Assembly (NCBI GenBank): GCA_001600455.1
Contig: BCKC01000007.1
Span: forward strand, 1 to 64,000
From: Endocalyx cinctus
Taxonomy: Eukaryota > Ascomycota > Sordariomycetes > Amphisphaeriales > Apiosporaceae
Length of the DNA: 64,000 bases
Direction: 5' to 3'
The position numbers were made by a program, and so were the translations under genes. Positions 1 to 11,354 of the stretch are shown here, in pieces; within the stretch, counting starts at the first letter, position 1, and each line of letters opens with the position of its first letter. A model generated the notes under the pieces. It was not told the origin of the DNA, did no database searches, and saw nothing but the letters and a program-made list of their open reading frames with translations.

Positions 1-95
1 CCTAACCCTAACCCTAACCCTAACCCTAACCCTAACCCTAACCCTAACCCTAACCCTAACCCTAACCCTAACCCTAACCCTAACCCTAACCCTAA
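1..95. repeat. Telomere, (CCCTAA)n tract
   Basis: About fifteen perfect CCCTAA units run from the first base and stop at a degenerate CCTAAGCGAT. This is the C-rich strand of a TTAGGG telomere, so the window starts at a true chromosome end and all coordinates count inward from it. Confidence 0.97.
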
Positions 96-98
96 GCG

Positions 99-163
99 AT
101 ACGTACGATAGTTAGCAATAATCTACTGTTTCTATTCATTACTGTATTGACTTTGATACACAC
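99..163 (+). repeat. 65-bp subtelomeric repeat, copy A
   Basis: This block directly inside the telomere matches 13295-13359 in the same orientation, with one mismatch in 65 bases by eye. It begins ATACGTACGATAGTTAGC and ends TTTGATACACAC. The match stops at the telomere side, as expected if the chromosome was broken or healed inside a dispersed element. Confidence 0.85.
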
Positions 164-209
164 AGGCCCCACACCATGCCGTTTTATAGACTATACTACT
201 GTATATATA

Positions 210-239
210 AACTGTCACAGTGTGTGCACTGTGACAGTT
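210..239. repeat. Perfect 13-bp inverted repeat (hairpin)
   Basis: The arms AACTGTCACAGTG (210-222) and CACTGTGACAGTT (227-239) are exact reverse complements around a four-base TGTG loop. It lies between the telomere-proximal repeat and the HET pseudogene and belongs to no gene I can see. Confidence 0.85.
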
Positions 240-282
240 AGGAACTGCTGCAGCGGTTCCCCACATCCTGTACCCAAGGCCC
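240..282. repeat. Palindromic dispersed element, copy 1
   Basis: The near-palindrome GGAACTGCTGCAGCGGTTCC is followed by CCCACATCCTGTACCCAAG. Two further copies lie at 381-418 and 18120-18160. The core can fold into a roughly 9-bp stem. Function unknown; it behaves like a small dispersed repeat of the subtelomere. Confidence 0.7.
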
Positions 283-380
283 GGTTATAACTTCATAATC
301 CTTAAGCATTAGTCAAGTTATAATTCTACCTATAAGCTTTCCCACCGTCCCTATCTCGTAACCTAATAACCTTACAACTA

Positions 381-418
381 GGAACTGCTACGGGAGTTCC
401 CCACATCCTATACCCAAT
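381..418. repeat. Palindromic dispersed element, copy 2
   Basis: GGAACTGCTACGGGAGTTCC followed by the conserved CCACATCCTATACCCAA tail. This copy begins immediately downstream of the inferred stop codon (419-421) of the HET pseudogene on the minus strand, so the element may derive from a HET-gene 3' region. Confidence 0.65.
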
Positions 419-2631
419 CTATCCTAGTACTATATCAATTTCCTCTAAATCCTGCTTTTCCTACATAAATTTAATAATTCGTCCTAAAGCTTTGCGGTAT
501 GCGATACCCCCAACCCGTTCAATAAGTAATACGTTATAAAATTCATAAGTTACCAAGTTAGTTAGCAGCTTTCGTATATCGCCCCATTCTTCTAATATCC
601 TACCGCCAAAGGTGTGCCTAAAATCTAAAGCTGGCCCAATTCAAGGGCCAGGAATTTGATCATCACTCAAGATTTTGGCACATCCAAGAGATATAGCTAC
701 ACATTCGTGGGGGTCACAGAAAGTCTCCAGGGAGAAAGCAAAGTGCTCAGAATTAAAACAAATAAATTCCAGCCCAATTCCCAGTTCCGTCTTCTAGGTT
801 GGCATATAGAGAACCTCGAGAATCTAGCCGACGACCAAGTCGAAGCCAAGCTCTCTGGGCTCTGAAATACAGATGACTGCCGTACTCGCATAGTTGTGGC
901 TCGTTGGCGTGTTCTGCAACTCGGACCGGGTATCGAAACCTTTTCTCCAAGTCATATTGTCCATTCCAGACGTAAAAATGTCCTATGTCATCGAACGACC
1001 ACCCATTAGGTAATACTCTATTAAGAGTTATGCTGCATGTTCGGAAAGTGCTATAAGAATTGTCGATGGGTTCGAATTGGCAGTTTTCGACATTCAGTTT
1101 GCGCCACTCCACTAATGGGGTAATTTCTATGTAATCATCAAGTAGTGACTTTCCAAGGGGCTCGTAGACGTAGTTAAAGCATTTTTCCCAGACGCTATCA
1201 TCCACCTCGCTTTTCCACCCAGCCCAAGACCAGCTCGGAAAGAGCCTGTTCCTCCCATTTCCCTTCCGAGGAGCTGGTTGGGAGCAAGGGAGGCGAGGTT
1301 GCCAAAGTAGAGCCATATCGAAGAACATTTCTGGTAAGCCATGAAGAAATCCTCCATAGAATCCTGGCCTCAAGGCTGCTTGAATTCCTTCGAAAGCATT
1401 AAGGACATCTGAGTCGTATGTTAGATCCCTCCTCTGATATGATTTTACTAACTCTCTCCAACAGTGGAGATCTGGAATACCATTCCACGTTAGGTTGGTA
1501 ATATTCCGTCTTGGGATTCCTTGGGTGAATGCGGATTGGAGCTCCTTGCCTTGGTCATAATCAGGCCAGGTCGTTTCGGTTTCCTCGTAGTACTGAGTGA
1601 ACTTGCAAACCCATGACACAAGCCCATTAAATATTAACATACGCTTGGAGAAGAGAGCTTCTTGGAAGGTCCAACCACGGCGGGCCCACGGAGACGTGGA
1701 TGCACCAGCGCTTCGAAATTTGGTTTCTAAAAGTGTGACATTTGGTAAATCGATACGCGCAAGATGGACAGTTGGACGATGACAGCTGATTCCGCAGAGG
1801 CCATGATTGGCATCAGTACCCTCTGCAGCAACAATTGTCAAATAGGCATCGGCATAGATGAGGGGCATGGCCTGCAGTAGAGGTTTTTTTATTATCGTTG
1901 TCATCCTGGATGATGCAAAGTCTATCAACCTAAATGTATTCGAAACCCAGTCTTTTCGTGAGTTGAATAGCATCTATGATCGTGGTTGGAAGAGCATTCC
2001 ATATCCCGACAACCGAGAGAGTCCCTGGGCAGTAGAGCCACTCAACGTTGTTCTTAGTTGTCTCGAAACTGGCGGTATGACCCCAGACATAACTTAGAGC
2101 AAGATACTTGGTTTCTGCTGAGCCAGTAATGAGGCAATTTTGATTGACATCGATGAAACGAAGCGAAACTGATTTAAGGGAGCTGAAGTCACTACGAGCA
2201 TTGCTGCAGTTGCTGTGTGAATTGCATTTCTCGATCCAAGATTTGAGAAGGATGATGTCAACAGCACCAGCTGACCAGGCTCTCCCGTATTTTTCTGGGG
2301 GGAATAGAGGCTTCGTTGAATAAAAATTCGTAGAGCTCACGGACTTTGAATTTTGATCCGTGGCGAAGATGTTATCACAGTAGATTAGTTGTAGCGGGGT
2401 AGCAAAAGCGTGCGTGGGAATAGAAATGGCGAGCTCGAGTGATACGTTAGGTTTCTTTGTTGAAACTTCGGCTAGTATTGAACGGCAGGAAGGACATTGT
2501 ATTTTCCGACGAATATGCTCTAGTGAACCGAAGAGTACTTTTACCTTGCCGTATTGTAGGGAAGTGATACTTCCGAGCAAACCAGCAAGTCCGTAACAAG
2601 ATGCACAGAAGGGGGTAGATGAATTTTTCAA
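419..2631 (-). pseudogene. HET-domain (heterokaryon incompatibility) pseudogene
   Basis: HET proteins trigger cell death after fusion of unlike hyphae. The N-terminal part (2631 down to 1930) has paired C-x2-C motifs, then LRFIDV and LALSYVWG, the start of the HET domain. The frame breaks at a TAG at 1930-1932, where the family has Trp, and shifts at a T7 run (1884-1890). It then continues as MPLIYADAYLTIVAAEG through 753 in another frame. Beyond that stop, decayed frames still carry the family's C-terminal signature (YNVLLIERVGGIAYRKALGR, rough span 463-545), with another TAG at 461-463 where Trp is expected, and a natural-looking stop at 419-421. The Trp-to-stop changes fit CpA-to-TpA RIP. 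The upstream start is uncertain. Confidence 0.85.
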
Positions 2632-5011
2632 GCTCTATGAACACGTATTTTGTAGTGAGTAATAAGAGAGCGAATAAAAATAAGTTGTTTTAAAGTAGTT
2701 AACATACGTCTAAACAAGTTATTAACGACGCAAATTCCGCTGAGTTAGCTTCCAATGTTAAGAATTCCGGACTGCCATCCGGTACGCAACATGGCTCAAA
2801 CGAAACCCAGAGGTTACGTGAATCATCGCGGTAAATCGAGATACCATCAACAGACAGAGACCGGCTCCAGCTCATCTTAAATATGAGATAAGGCCGACGA
2901 GTTCAGAATCGGCAGTCTTAAGATGTATAACCTCACACCTCTTAGATCTGCCCGGTCTGACCACGAAACAATTTCCCCTCACTTAGACAGGAAGGATTGG
3001 AGGACATATGGACCAAGGCGCTTCTGCGGGGAAGCTAGAAAGCCCGTTCCGCTTCCGGTCGGTATTGCTTCCCTACTAGGCCCCTATCTTGCACAGCCAC
3101 TTCAGCCACACAAACTTACTCTACTATGCTCAAAACTGGGGACTTGAAACACCAATGATACCCAATTCGGCTCAATCGTAAGGTCATGGATTGCTTACTT
3201 TGATAAAAATCGTGGCTCTTCGGTATTTTGAAATTTTACTCGCCGTGAGAGGCAAGGCCTTTGACTTGCTTTGTGTCCCTAGACGGTGATCGCGGGAAAG
3301 CTCAGACAATTGTCGATGGTTGGTAGAAGGACGTTGAGTTGAATCCCACCATATACGTCAAGATGGCCTCCACCTAACCCATAGCTTCTATCCGTCCTTT
3401 CATTTTGCCCAACTACCTACCAGTCTCTCCTAGCTGCGAATATGACGCCCTAACTGGATCTTATACGGCGTGTAATGGAACGTTGTCAGCCCCAAGCTAG
3501 CTAAGTATGTGTCACCCCATCTACCGATACATTTAATTCTTTATAGACTTAAGATATGCATCAGTGGGTGCCAAAATACGAATAATTAAGTTTATTTTTA
3601 CACTTAATATATACACTAGTGGTGGAATCAACTGTGTGTTATCAACGCTTAGTTGATTATGGCTTATGGGTTTAGATCCAAATCCGCCTGCGGCTCTTGC
3701 CAGGCTTATATAGTAATCCTCTTTGGGACATGATATACGTATAGATCTTAAGTCTATAATCGGCTCCGCACACAGTAGTACACGGTCAGCACTCTTGGCA
3801 TTGATGACAACTCTTCGTAGTTCGTATAGTTACTTTACGACGCTAAGTACACGCTGTCTGTAAGCCCCACGGTGACTTATTTTAGAAAGTTTCTGATACT
3901 AAATTGCGGACGCTGAACCTGAACTTCACTGTAATACACGTTGTGATGTTTTATTTTTACCGGCGCTGAACATATACAGTACACACTGTACTATATGTAC
4001 ATATGTATTCAAAAGTTGAAGCAGGGTCAAAATTTAAACCTTACTGTGTTCCTGACCCCCTTGTCAGCTGTAAGCTCGTTGGAATGCTGACTGTGATATG
4101 GAGACCGGATGGGCTCCTAGTGAATCACTGGGTATGCTGTTAAAAGGGAAGATCCACTTAAATTATCTCTGTCTCAGTATCATAATTAGCCACTGGTTAA
4201 TCGCATCTAATTCCAGCTTGGGTCGAAAGTCGGTTGAGATAAGCTGACGTAGATCTATCGGTATTTCATGTTCTAGGAACGCTACACCAGTATATTTTGA
4301 TATGTAGGACATTATATCCATGTTCTTCTATATAGTCTGGCGGAGGAAGTCAATCCGTTTAACCAAGTTAAGGTTATTTACAAATGTACTTTGATATAAT
4401 AGTTATATAACTAGGCCCGCAACACCATCTGCTGCCTGCTTGCGGAGTAGCGCTTTTGTTATTTGAGGAACGATTTCACACCCCACATTCCAAACGAGCT
4501 TCTGTGGTCTACGTTGAGAGTAGAGAGCGACAAAGGGGCGTTTGCGTAAGATCAAATAATGCATGCTGGTGACAGCATTATTGTCTATTTTCGCAAGTAA
4601 AAAAAATAGCAGTCCTAAATAAGAATGAAAACGTCGATCTATGTGTTTAAATAAACTAACTAGGTGCCCGGGTGGTACTTAAGTATTAGACTGTGTTAGA
4701 GCATATAAGAAAGCTTGAGGAACATTTTTAAGTGTATATTTTTGTACCGGTACGATACGGAGAGCTCCACTTATGTGCAGATAATAAGCCTGCACCACTA
4801 CCGACCTGCTCTGGGTCGGCTTTTGCGTATAACAACGGTTATTTTATGGGTCTGTAGCACCGCAAGAGTGCGAGCGCCCTCCCTCGCCCTCCTTCCCCAC
4901 CCTCTCAGTCTTTCTGTGTTAGATTCTATCTTCATCTCCGTAACCTCGATATTCTTCTGATAGATTTATTACATAACTCCTTTTTTTTTTCTTGAAACCC
5001 CAAGAATCAGC
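2632..5011. other. Gene-free subtelomeric DNA
   Basis: About 2.4 kb with only short ORFs that resemble no protein family (for example 2923-3147). Moderately AT-rich, with stops in all frames. A pyrimidine-rich stretch (4870-5000) ends just before the GMC start and may be its old promoter or 5' leader. Confidence 0.6.
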
Positions 5012-7057
5012 ATGGACGCAACAAAAGATTTCATTATCGTAGGAGGAGGCCTATCCGGATTAGTAGTCGCAAACCGCCTCACTGAAGACCCAGATACGTC
5101 GGTTCTAGTCTTGGAGGCTGGATCTGATCACACGTCAGACCAGCGCATCCGTACTCCGGCTCTGTGGCCTTCCTTTTTGGGATCCCCTGAATTTGATTGG
5201 GATTACCGCAGCGTCCCTCAGGCAAGGCCCAAATGTTTCGGTAAAAATATCAATTTATAGCTGACAATGAGGTTAGAAAGGGCTTGATGGAAAGACAATT
5301 CCGTTGTCTCAAGGCAAGCTACTCGGAGGTTCTAGTGCCATCAATGCTCAGGCATTCGTTTTCAATTCAAAAGCTGCCGTAGATGCTTGGGCCCAGTTTG
5401 GAAATCCAGGCTGGGACTGGAAATCTATGGTTCCATATTACAAAAAATTCCATACCCTCTCGCGTCCTTCACCTTCGGCACGCGACTATCTCCGTCTGAA
5501 CTATATCGACGACAATATTCGCGCTACCGATGGCCCTGTTCATGCCTCCTTCCCAGACGAAGTCGATGACCCTCTCCCGTCAGCCTGGGTCGATACCGTG
5601 GCCGCTCTTGGCTATCCTGTATCAGGAGACCCATCGTCTGGAGAATTCGCTGGTGGCTACGTGAATGCCATGAGTATTGGCCCTGAATCACGAACTCGCA
5701 GCGACGCAGCTACGTCATATCTTCAATCTGTAAAGTCTCGCCGAAATCTACACGTCATGACAGGCGCTACGGTTGAAAAAGTGGTCTTTGAATCACTTCA
5801 GAGCGTACCAAAGGCAGTGGGTGTTCAAGTTCGGGTGGAAAACCGTTCGTTCATTGTCAAGTGTACCAAAGTAAGTCGGTCGTATTAAGATTCATGTTTT
5901 ATCTCTTCTTTACTTCTCTCCGGGTATACTGCGATACAAGTTTTTGTCCATCTAGGAATAGGTTAGAACTCTAAGTGTTGTTTTCACGCTGTAACAGCTG
6001 TTAACTTACGTCGTTACAGGAAGTTATTCTAGCGGCTGGTGTTTTCGGTACACCAAAACTCCTCGAACTGTCGGGCATCGGTTCACCTGATCTGCTGAAA
6101 TCCCTCAGTATTGACGTGGTTTTTGGCAATTCAAATGTCCGTGAAAACTTGCAGGACCATCCAAATACTGGCGCAAGCTTCGAAGTAGCAGAAGGCGTCA
6201 AGACGCTGGACGAAATAGCCAGACAAGAGCCTGAGGCTATCGGCGCCGCTACGAAGCAGTAAATGACGAATAAGAGCGGTCTATTCGCCGTGGGTGGCAA
6301 CTTCGCCGGTGCAATGCTACCGGTCGATGATTTCGTGTCGGAACCCGATGGCAAGGCCACCCTCGAGAAAATTTTGGTATCAACGACATCCGATCTTTTA
6401 CCAGGACCATTTTCAACCTAGCATGGCGCCTTCGTTCGTTCAATTCTTGGCCTTCGTACAGAAGGCACTGGAAACATGTTTACATATGCCGCTTGCGGTA
6501 ATTTTATCCCCGAAGGATCTGGTGCGGAGATAGTGCAAAACCATGGCGGCTCTGGAAATTTCTTCACTATCTGCGCGGCCTTACTCTTTCCACTCTCTCG
6601 CGGAAGCGTACACGTAGTCTCGGTGGACCCGAAAGACGCGCCATCTATTGACCCTCGCTACCTCGAACATCCGCTAGATCTTGAGATTCTATCTCGAAAT
6701 TTGGCATACATCGACACCATCACCAAAACTGAGCCCCTGAGCAAGTATCTAAAGCCCAACGGCCGACGGAGTCACGGAGCACCGGTGGACCTGAGTGACT
6801 TGGGTCAGGCAAGAGAATACGTTAAGAAAGCTACCCTAAGTAGCTGGCACCCCACGAGCTCATGCGCTATGCTCCCACTGGAACGTGGGGGTGTGGTAGA
6901 TCCTAATTTAAGCGTCTATGGAGTTCAAGGCCTGCGCATCGTTGATTCGAGTATCCTGCCGATTGCTACTCGAGGGAACCCTCAAACAACAGTCTATGCA
7001 GTTGCGGAGCGAGCCGCCGATTTGATTAGGGCTTCAATGGTATTAAAATTTGAGTAA
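5012..7057 (+). pseudogene. GMC oxidoreductase (glucose-methanol-choline family) pseudogene
   Basis: FAD-dependent alcohol/aldehyde oxidase family. Exons read 5012-5240, 5281-5870 and 6020-7057 and would give about 618 residues, a normal family length. Seen are the FAD-binding IIVGGGLSGLVVANRL at the N-terminus, the GMC signature QGKLLGGSSAINA after intron 1, LAAGVFGTPKLLELSGIG at the start of exon 3, and the C-terminal HPTSSCAM with GNPQTTVYAVAERAADLI. Intron 1 is only 40 nt and has a CTGAC branch site; intron 2 is 149 nt. Exon 3 has two in-frame stops, TAA at 6260-6262 and TAG at 6419-6421. The second fits CAG-to-TAG RIP. Everything else is in frame, so inactivation is recent. Fungal GMC enzymes often sit in secondary-metabolism clusters, but no intact partner is beside this one. 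Confidence 0.88.
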
Positions 7058-8384
7058 ATATGCAGATATTCCATAATCATATTCAAGACCTCGGAGTCAT
7101 CTAGCTGTAATAGATGAGTAAAGCTCTAAGTATCTCGTAATTTCTCTTGATTTGATGAATGAGCGGCTTGCCCGTTCTTTCCTGAAACTCTCAGGTCATT
7201 CTGTCGATTTTGTCCAGTTGATGAAGTCTTTTGGTTAAAAAAAAAAAGCCCTGTCAGCACCACAACACCCCGCACCAACCACGTATATTGATGGCTTGAA
7301 CTTCCCCTTTTCTTTAAATTTTTCAAGTTGTGTTTGAAACTCGGTCCTTTACGTGGGTGGCATGCTCGCCTCTGCTATTGAACGGAAGTTGGAGCAGCTT
7401 TTGGTACCTCCAGTGAAGGGTTCGCCGACAAACCGCTCACTAAGGTAAAATGTTTATGGTACTAACAAACAATTCATGATGTAAAATTTATCCTTGTTAT
7501 TTTATTTATTTATGGAAAGGTATTAAAGTAACTAATCTCCTAATTTCATACCTGTTTCCTAATTTACGGCGAGGCCGTCATGACCCTCCTCTCGCAAGAT
7601 ACTGTTCGTACAATTATTCAATCCAGTCGCTAGTAAACAATCAAAGGGAATCCTTTATTTACGAGTAAGTCACATGTATACTTACAATGGTAATAATAAA
7701 TACTTAGTTAATAAAATGGTTAATTAAGGTGACCGAGAGTGAAGTAGAGTAAAGTCGCGAACGGGATAGCCGAAGGTTACTTCCTAATCCAGAGAATAAT
7801 ATGTAATATATTTAAAAAAATGTTACACTTTTCTTAGGCGAGCATATATGCGGGCGGACTTAGAGGTTTAATATGACTTGAAGTGAAGTCGTAGAAGTGG
7901 TAGCGCCCCGGTAAAAAGCCTCTTAACATAATTGCAAGGGGCAAAGTGAATGATGATCAATATAAGCATTTGCATCTACTATGACCAACTGCGTATACTT
8001 AAACTTGAAATAACGGAAACGGCAGTTACAAACGCTGTTCTGTTTTTCAAGTTACATTCTGGTTCTGAGCAAATTTTTCAAACTGCCATTATTTGTCAAA
8101 TTTGATCCAAATATCATGATTTCTCGGTGTTGTTGGCTCAGCCTAGGAATTTCTGCATAAATTACGTGATCAGATAGATTTGCATCAAAATATTGACACT
8201 GTTTGATGGTCCCATACCTATTATTTCACAGCAACTAAATCCTACCAATTTCCCCATTCCGCATTTTCTCCTCTGGATAATCGGACGATCTGCCTTCAGG
8301 ATAGGACTGAATCTTTCACTTTCCGCTACTCTGACATAAAATTAAACAGAATTGCCACGTAATTGATCAAATTATTATATAAGG
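7058..8384. other. Gene-free AT-rich DNA
   Basis: About 1.3 kb, AT-rich, with no ORF resembling a known family. It separates the GMC pseudogene from the truncated end of the MFS pseudogene. Confidence 0.6.
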
Positions 8385-9640
8385 ATAACTTGGCCGCCGA
8401 CGGCGATCACTTCTCCTGCAATCATCCATGGAATGTAATCCCCCGTGACCTTGACAATTCCGCCTGTCAAGACAAGGCTGACGATTTGCGGAAGAAGAAG
8501 GGGTATAAGACTAACGCCACTTTGTCGTGGTGACTGGTCCTTCGCTGCTCGAAACCAAAAGGGGAGAGAGAACCCGATCTATCCAGGTTAGCCTTGTATA
8601 TCTAACGGAGGGTAGATTACAACTCACGACATAGGAGTTACGTCCGATAAATAATAGGACTAACTCTCCAGTCCATACTGAACGCGGTTTGAGAATCCGC
8701 AGTGGTATCAGTGCTCTGTTCCCTCGCCTCCACTGCAGTAAAACAACCAAAATGGTCCAACTCCTGCGGCAACTAGACTTCCAATGACATCTCCAGAGCT
8801 CCACGGCTTGCTCTGACCTCCCCATGTCAGTGCTAATAGAAGGCTCTTCATTGCTCCCACGAATACCAGGCAACTCAAAGAATCCATGTGTTTCAGTTTT
8901 TCCGCGAGGGGCAGCCGCCTGTCCTCGCTTTCACCGCCTCCAATCTTGAGCAAGAGCAGAAGACCAAGCAAAACTGCTCCTCCTATAGGCAGGTTTCTTG
9001 CGGTCCGATCAGCAAAAAGCTAACCCTAAGCAACGTGTGTGCGGACTTACATCCAAAAACACCACCTCCAGCTGACGTATTCGGTGAATACACCACCCAA
9101 GACAGGCCCTGCTGTCGTCGATATGACAAAGACGCTAATGACGATGCCCATATACAATGGCCGCTTAGGCAAGGGAACGACAATGCTGGTGATGTTCAGG
9201 GTTCCCTGAAACACGCCAGCTGCTCCCAGACCAGCGATAGCCCGACCCAAGATGAAGACATTGGAGGTCGGTGCAGCAGCGCAGAGTATAGAGCCAACTG
9301 TCGAGAAAATGAGTAGGATGTTGCCAATGTCGCTACTTGTGGGTAATACATACTCTCGAAAACAGCAATGGAGACGCGAAACACATTATCCTCGGTGAAA
9401 TATCTATACAATGAGCCGTAAATGGGCTGAAAAGCCGTTGACGTTAAGAGGTAATCTGATCCGTACCAAGCAGCGCTTTTGAGGGCTTTGAATTCGGACG
9501 TGATGTTAGGAATCGCTACGTTGATGATTAGGCTGTCCAGCGCGACCAGGAAGGCCCCGAAGAAAAGACAGACAATGACGGCCTGCAGTCTCCATCCCTC
9601 GAGCTACCGTGACGTGTCGAGTGTCAAAGGTTCTGGCATT
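8385..9640 (-). pseudogene. MFS multidrug transporter pseudogene, 3'-truncated
   Basis: DHA-type major facilitator efflux pump, normally 14 membrane helices. Reading the minus strand across frames gives, in order, an N-terminal helix with FLVALDSLIINVAIPNITSEF, AAWYGSDYLLTSTAFQPIYG, GRAIAGLGAAGVFQGTLNI, the motif region PVLGGVFTEYVSWRWCFW, LLLALTWGGQ, and finally SLVLTGGIVKVTGDYIPW. Frames change at least four times and stops are frequent. Homology ends abruptly near 8385, so the last helices are missing. A weaker ORF (9675-10097) upstream cannot be assigned. A second, even more decayed relative lies at 40449-41750, and two copies of one family would be natural RIP targets. Confidence 0.82.
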
Positions 9641-11354
9641 GTGGAATGATGCGCAATGAAAGCGTAAGTGACGGCTATGGCATGGATTTCTTTTTTGGAG
9701 TGATATAACCGATTTTCCATTGATAGCGGTGAGAAAAAGGGTTTGGAGGCCGTTTTGTGAGATGAGGCTTAGGAGTTGCCCCATAGTCTGGCCCCTTGCT
9801 GGATCCTGTCGACCGTGACGCCTCATTTCCGGATATGAGCAGATCCGCATGATTTGCGATGTATCTCGGAGCGCGCAAGCGCGGACTTGGTTGCCCTGTT
9901 AGTCGAGTAGGATCGAATTCTACCCCTGACTCTATACTTAGAACCTGACCCGTGTACTTCGCATCTTGGACCAACATTGGGCCTTCGAATACAACATTTT
10001 CCTCCTTCGAGAGGGCCGTGGAGGGGCCCCGAAAGTTGGGTACTGCTTCATCGTAGAATATGCGTGTGAAAGGGGGGATGCCGGGGGCGAGCTGCAATAA
10101 CTTTTATTATTCTAAATACTTGTGCAAGTCTCTCCGAAATTGTTTTATTTGCTGGAGATAAGGAGAATATGCATATATTAAACGATCGCGACGTCGTGTA
10201 CCATTGGATCCTCTAGGGCATACTGTTTGCTGTTGTGCTACCCTCCTTTTTTAAACGATGGAGTGATTGGCGACCGCTACCGGCTGAAAAAAATTCGATA
10301 TGTCTGTTGGACCGATGGCATGTGCAATTTGCTAGCTTCGCCGGCTGCATTACAACCATCATTTAAGACCAGGTACCTAAGTACATGCGGCAGACTGTTG
10401 TTGGCAACCACACTGCAGCATGCAATTACTCTAAAATACATGCAGGAAGTTGTCCCCCTGGCAAGACGGACAGCGCTGATAGCACTACCTTAACCGCTAA
10501 TTAGTGGAGCCGACAGCCCTACCTACGGAGTACCTAGTATGCTCATATCGTAATGAGCCTATCACTTGCTAAGATAGGCAGGCAGTCGCGCCGATGGTTT
10601 TCAAGTTTCAACTCCAATTCGATAACCTAAAGGGTCCATACTTGTGAAAGATATTGAAGGAAGCCTTGACACTTTCCACTGTATGTACCCTCACCTCTGT
10701 GGCAAACTAGCAACGTTATTAATAGTTTCAATCCATCTCTCCATGCCATCACTTAACCTTTTAAGTCTTCTCCTTTTAGTATATTATATCTTAAGAAACA
10801 ATGTGCTCTCTTCATATACTATAGTAAGGCCTAGGTAGCGTAAAGTAAGAGAGTTTCGGGGATGATCACTACGAAATACATTCTCCCCTATACGTCGATT
10901 GGTTCAAAAATAAATCTAGGCATCGGTAAGGCTTTCTAAGCTAACCAAATTGGTTGTAGTAATGTATCCGTTGTATCTCCGATTTAGCTATATCCCTCCA
11001 AACTTCTCCAAATACCTCCAAGTCTTCCGAGGGTTTCTAAATCCTAGTAATGCGTAAAGTGGTATTAGCAGGGTCACTATACTAATACGATATAGGCGTG
11101 TGACTGCTGCTAACATTCCATTAGAAGGACTGGGCCTACGGCACATCCTTTAGCACCTCCCGGCCCCTGTCATGCGCCTCGGTGGGGCGTTGAAGCAGGC
11201 TTTGAACCGACGCAGGGCGATCAACCATTATGTGCCCTTCTGTACCCGGAGTACCTCTTGCCCAGTTCTCATCGTCTTCGAAATTGATTGTCATAAGGCC
11301 AGAAACCGGCTGGGGGAGCCTAAACATCAAGGATGGAACTGATTCAGTATCCGA
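9641..11354. other. Gene-free DNA between MFS relic and SAT4-type gene
   Basis: Short ORFs only, including 9675-10097 on the minus strand, which might be a decayed N-terminal extension of the MFS gene but has no recognisable motif. No repeats found by eye. Confidence 0.5.

Noticed and set aside
753..1973. Independent 406-residue protein
   Set aside because: It begins in the middle of the HET domain and continues the upstream ORF after a stop and a homopolymer shift, so it is part of one broken gene.
2923..3147. 74-codon ORF between HET and GMC relics
   Set aside because: No motif, no family resemblance, and a length expected by chance.
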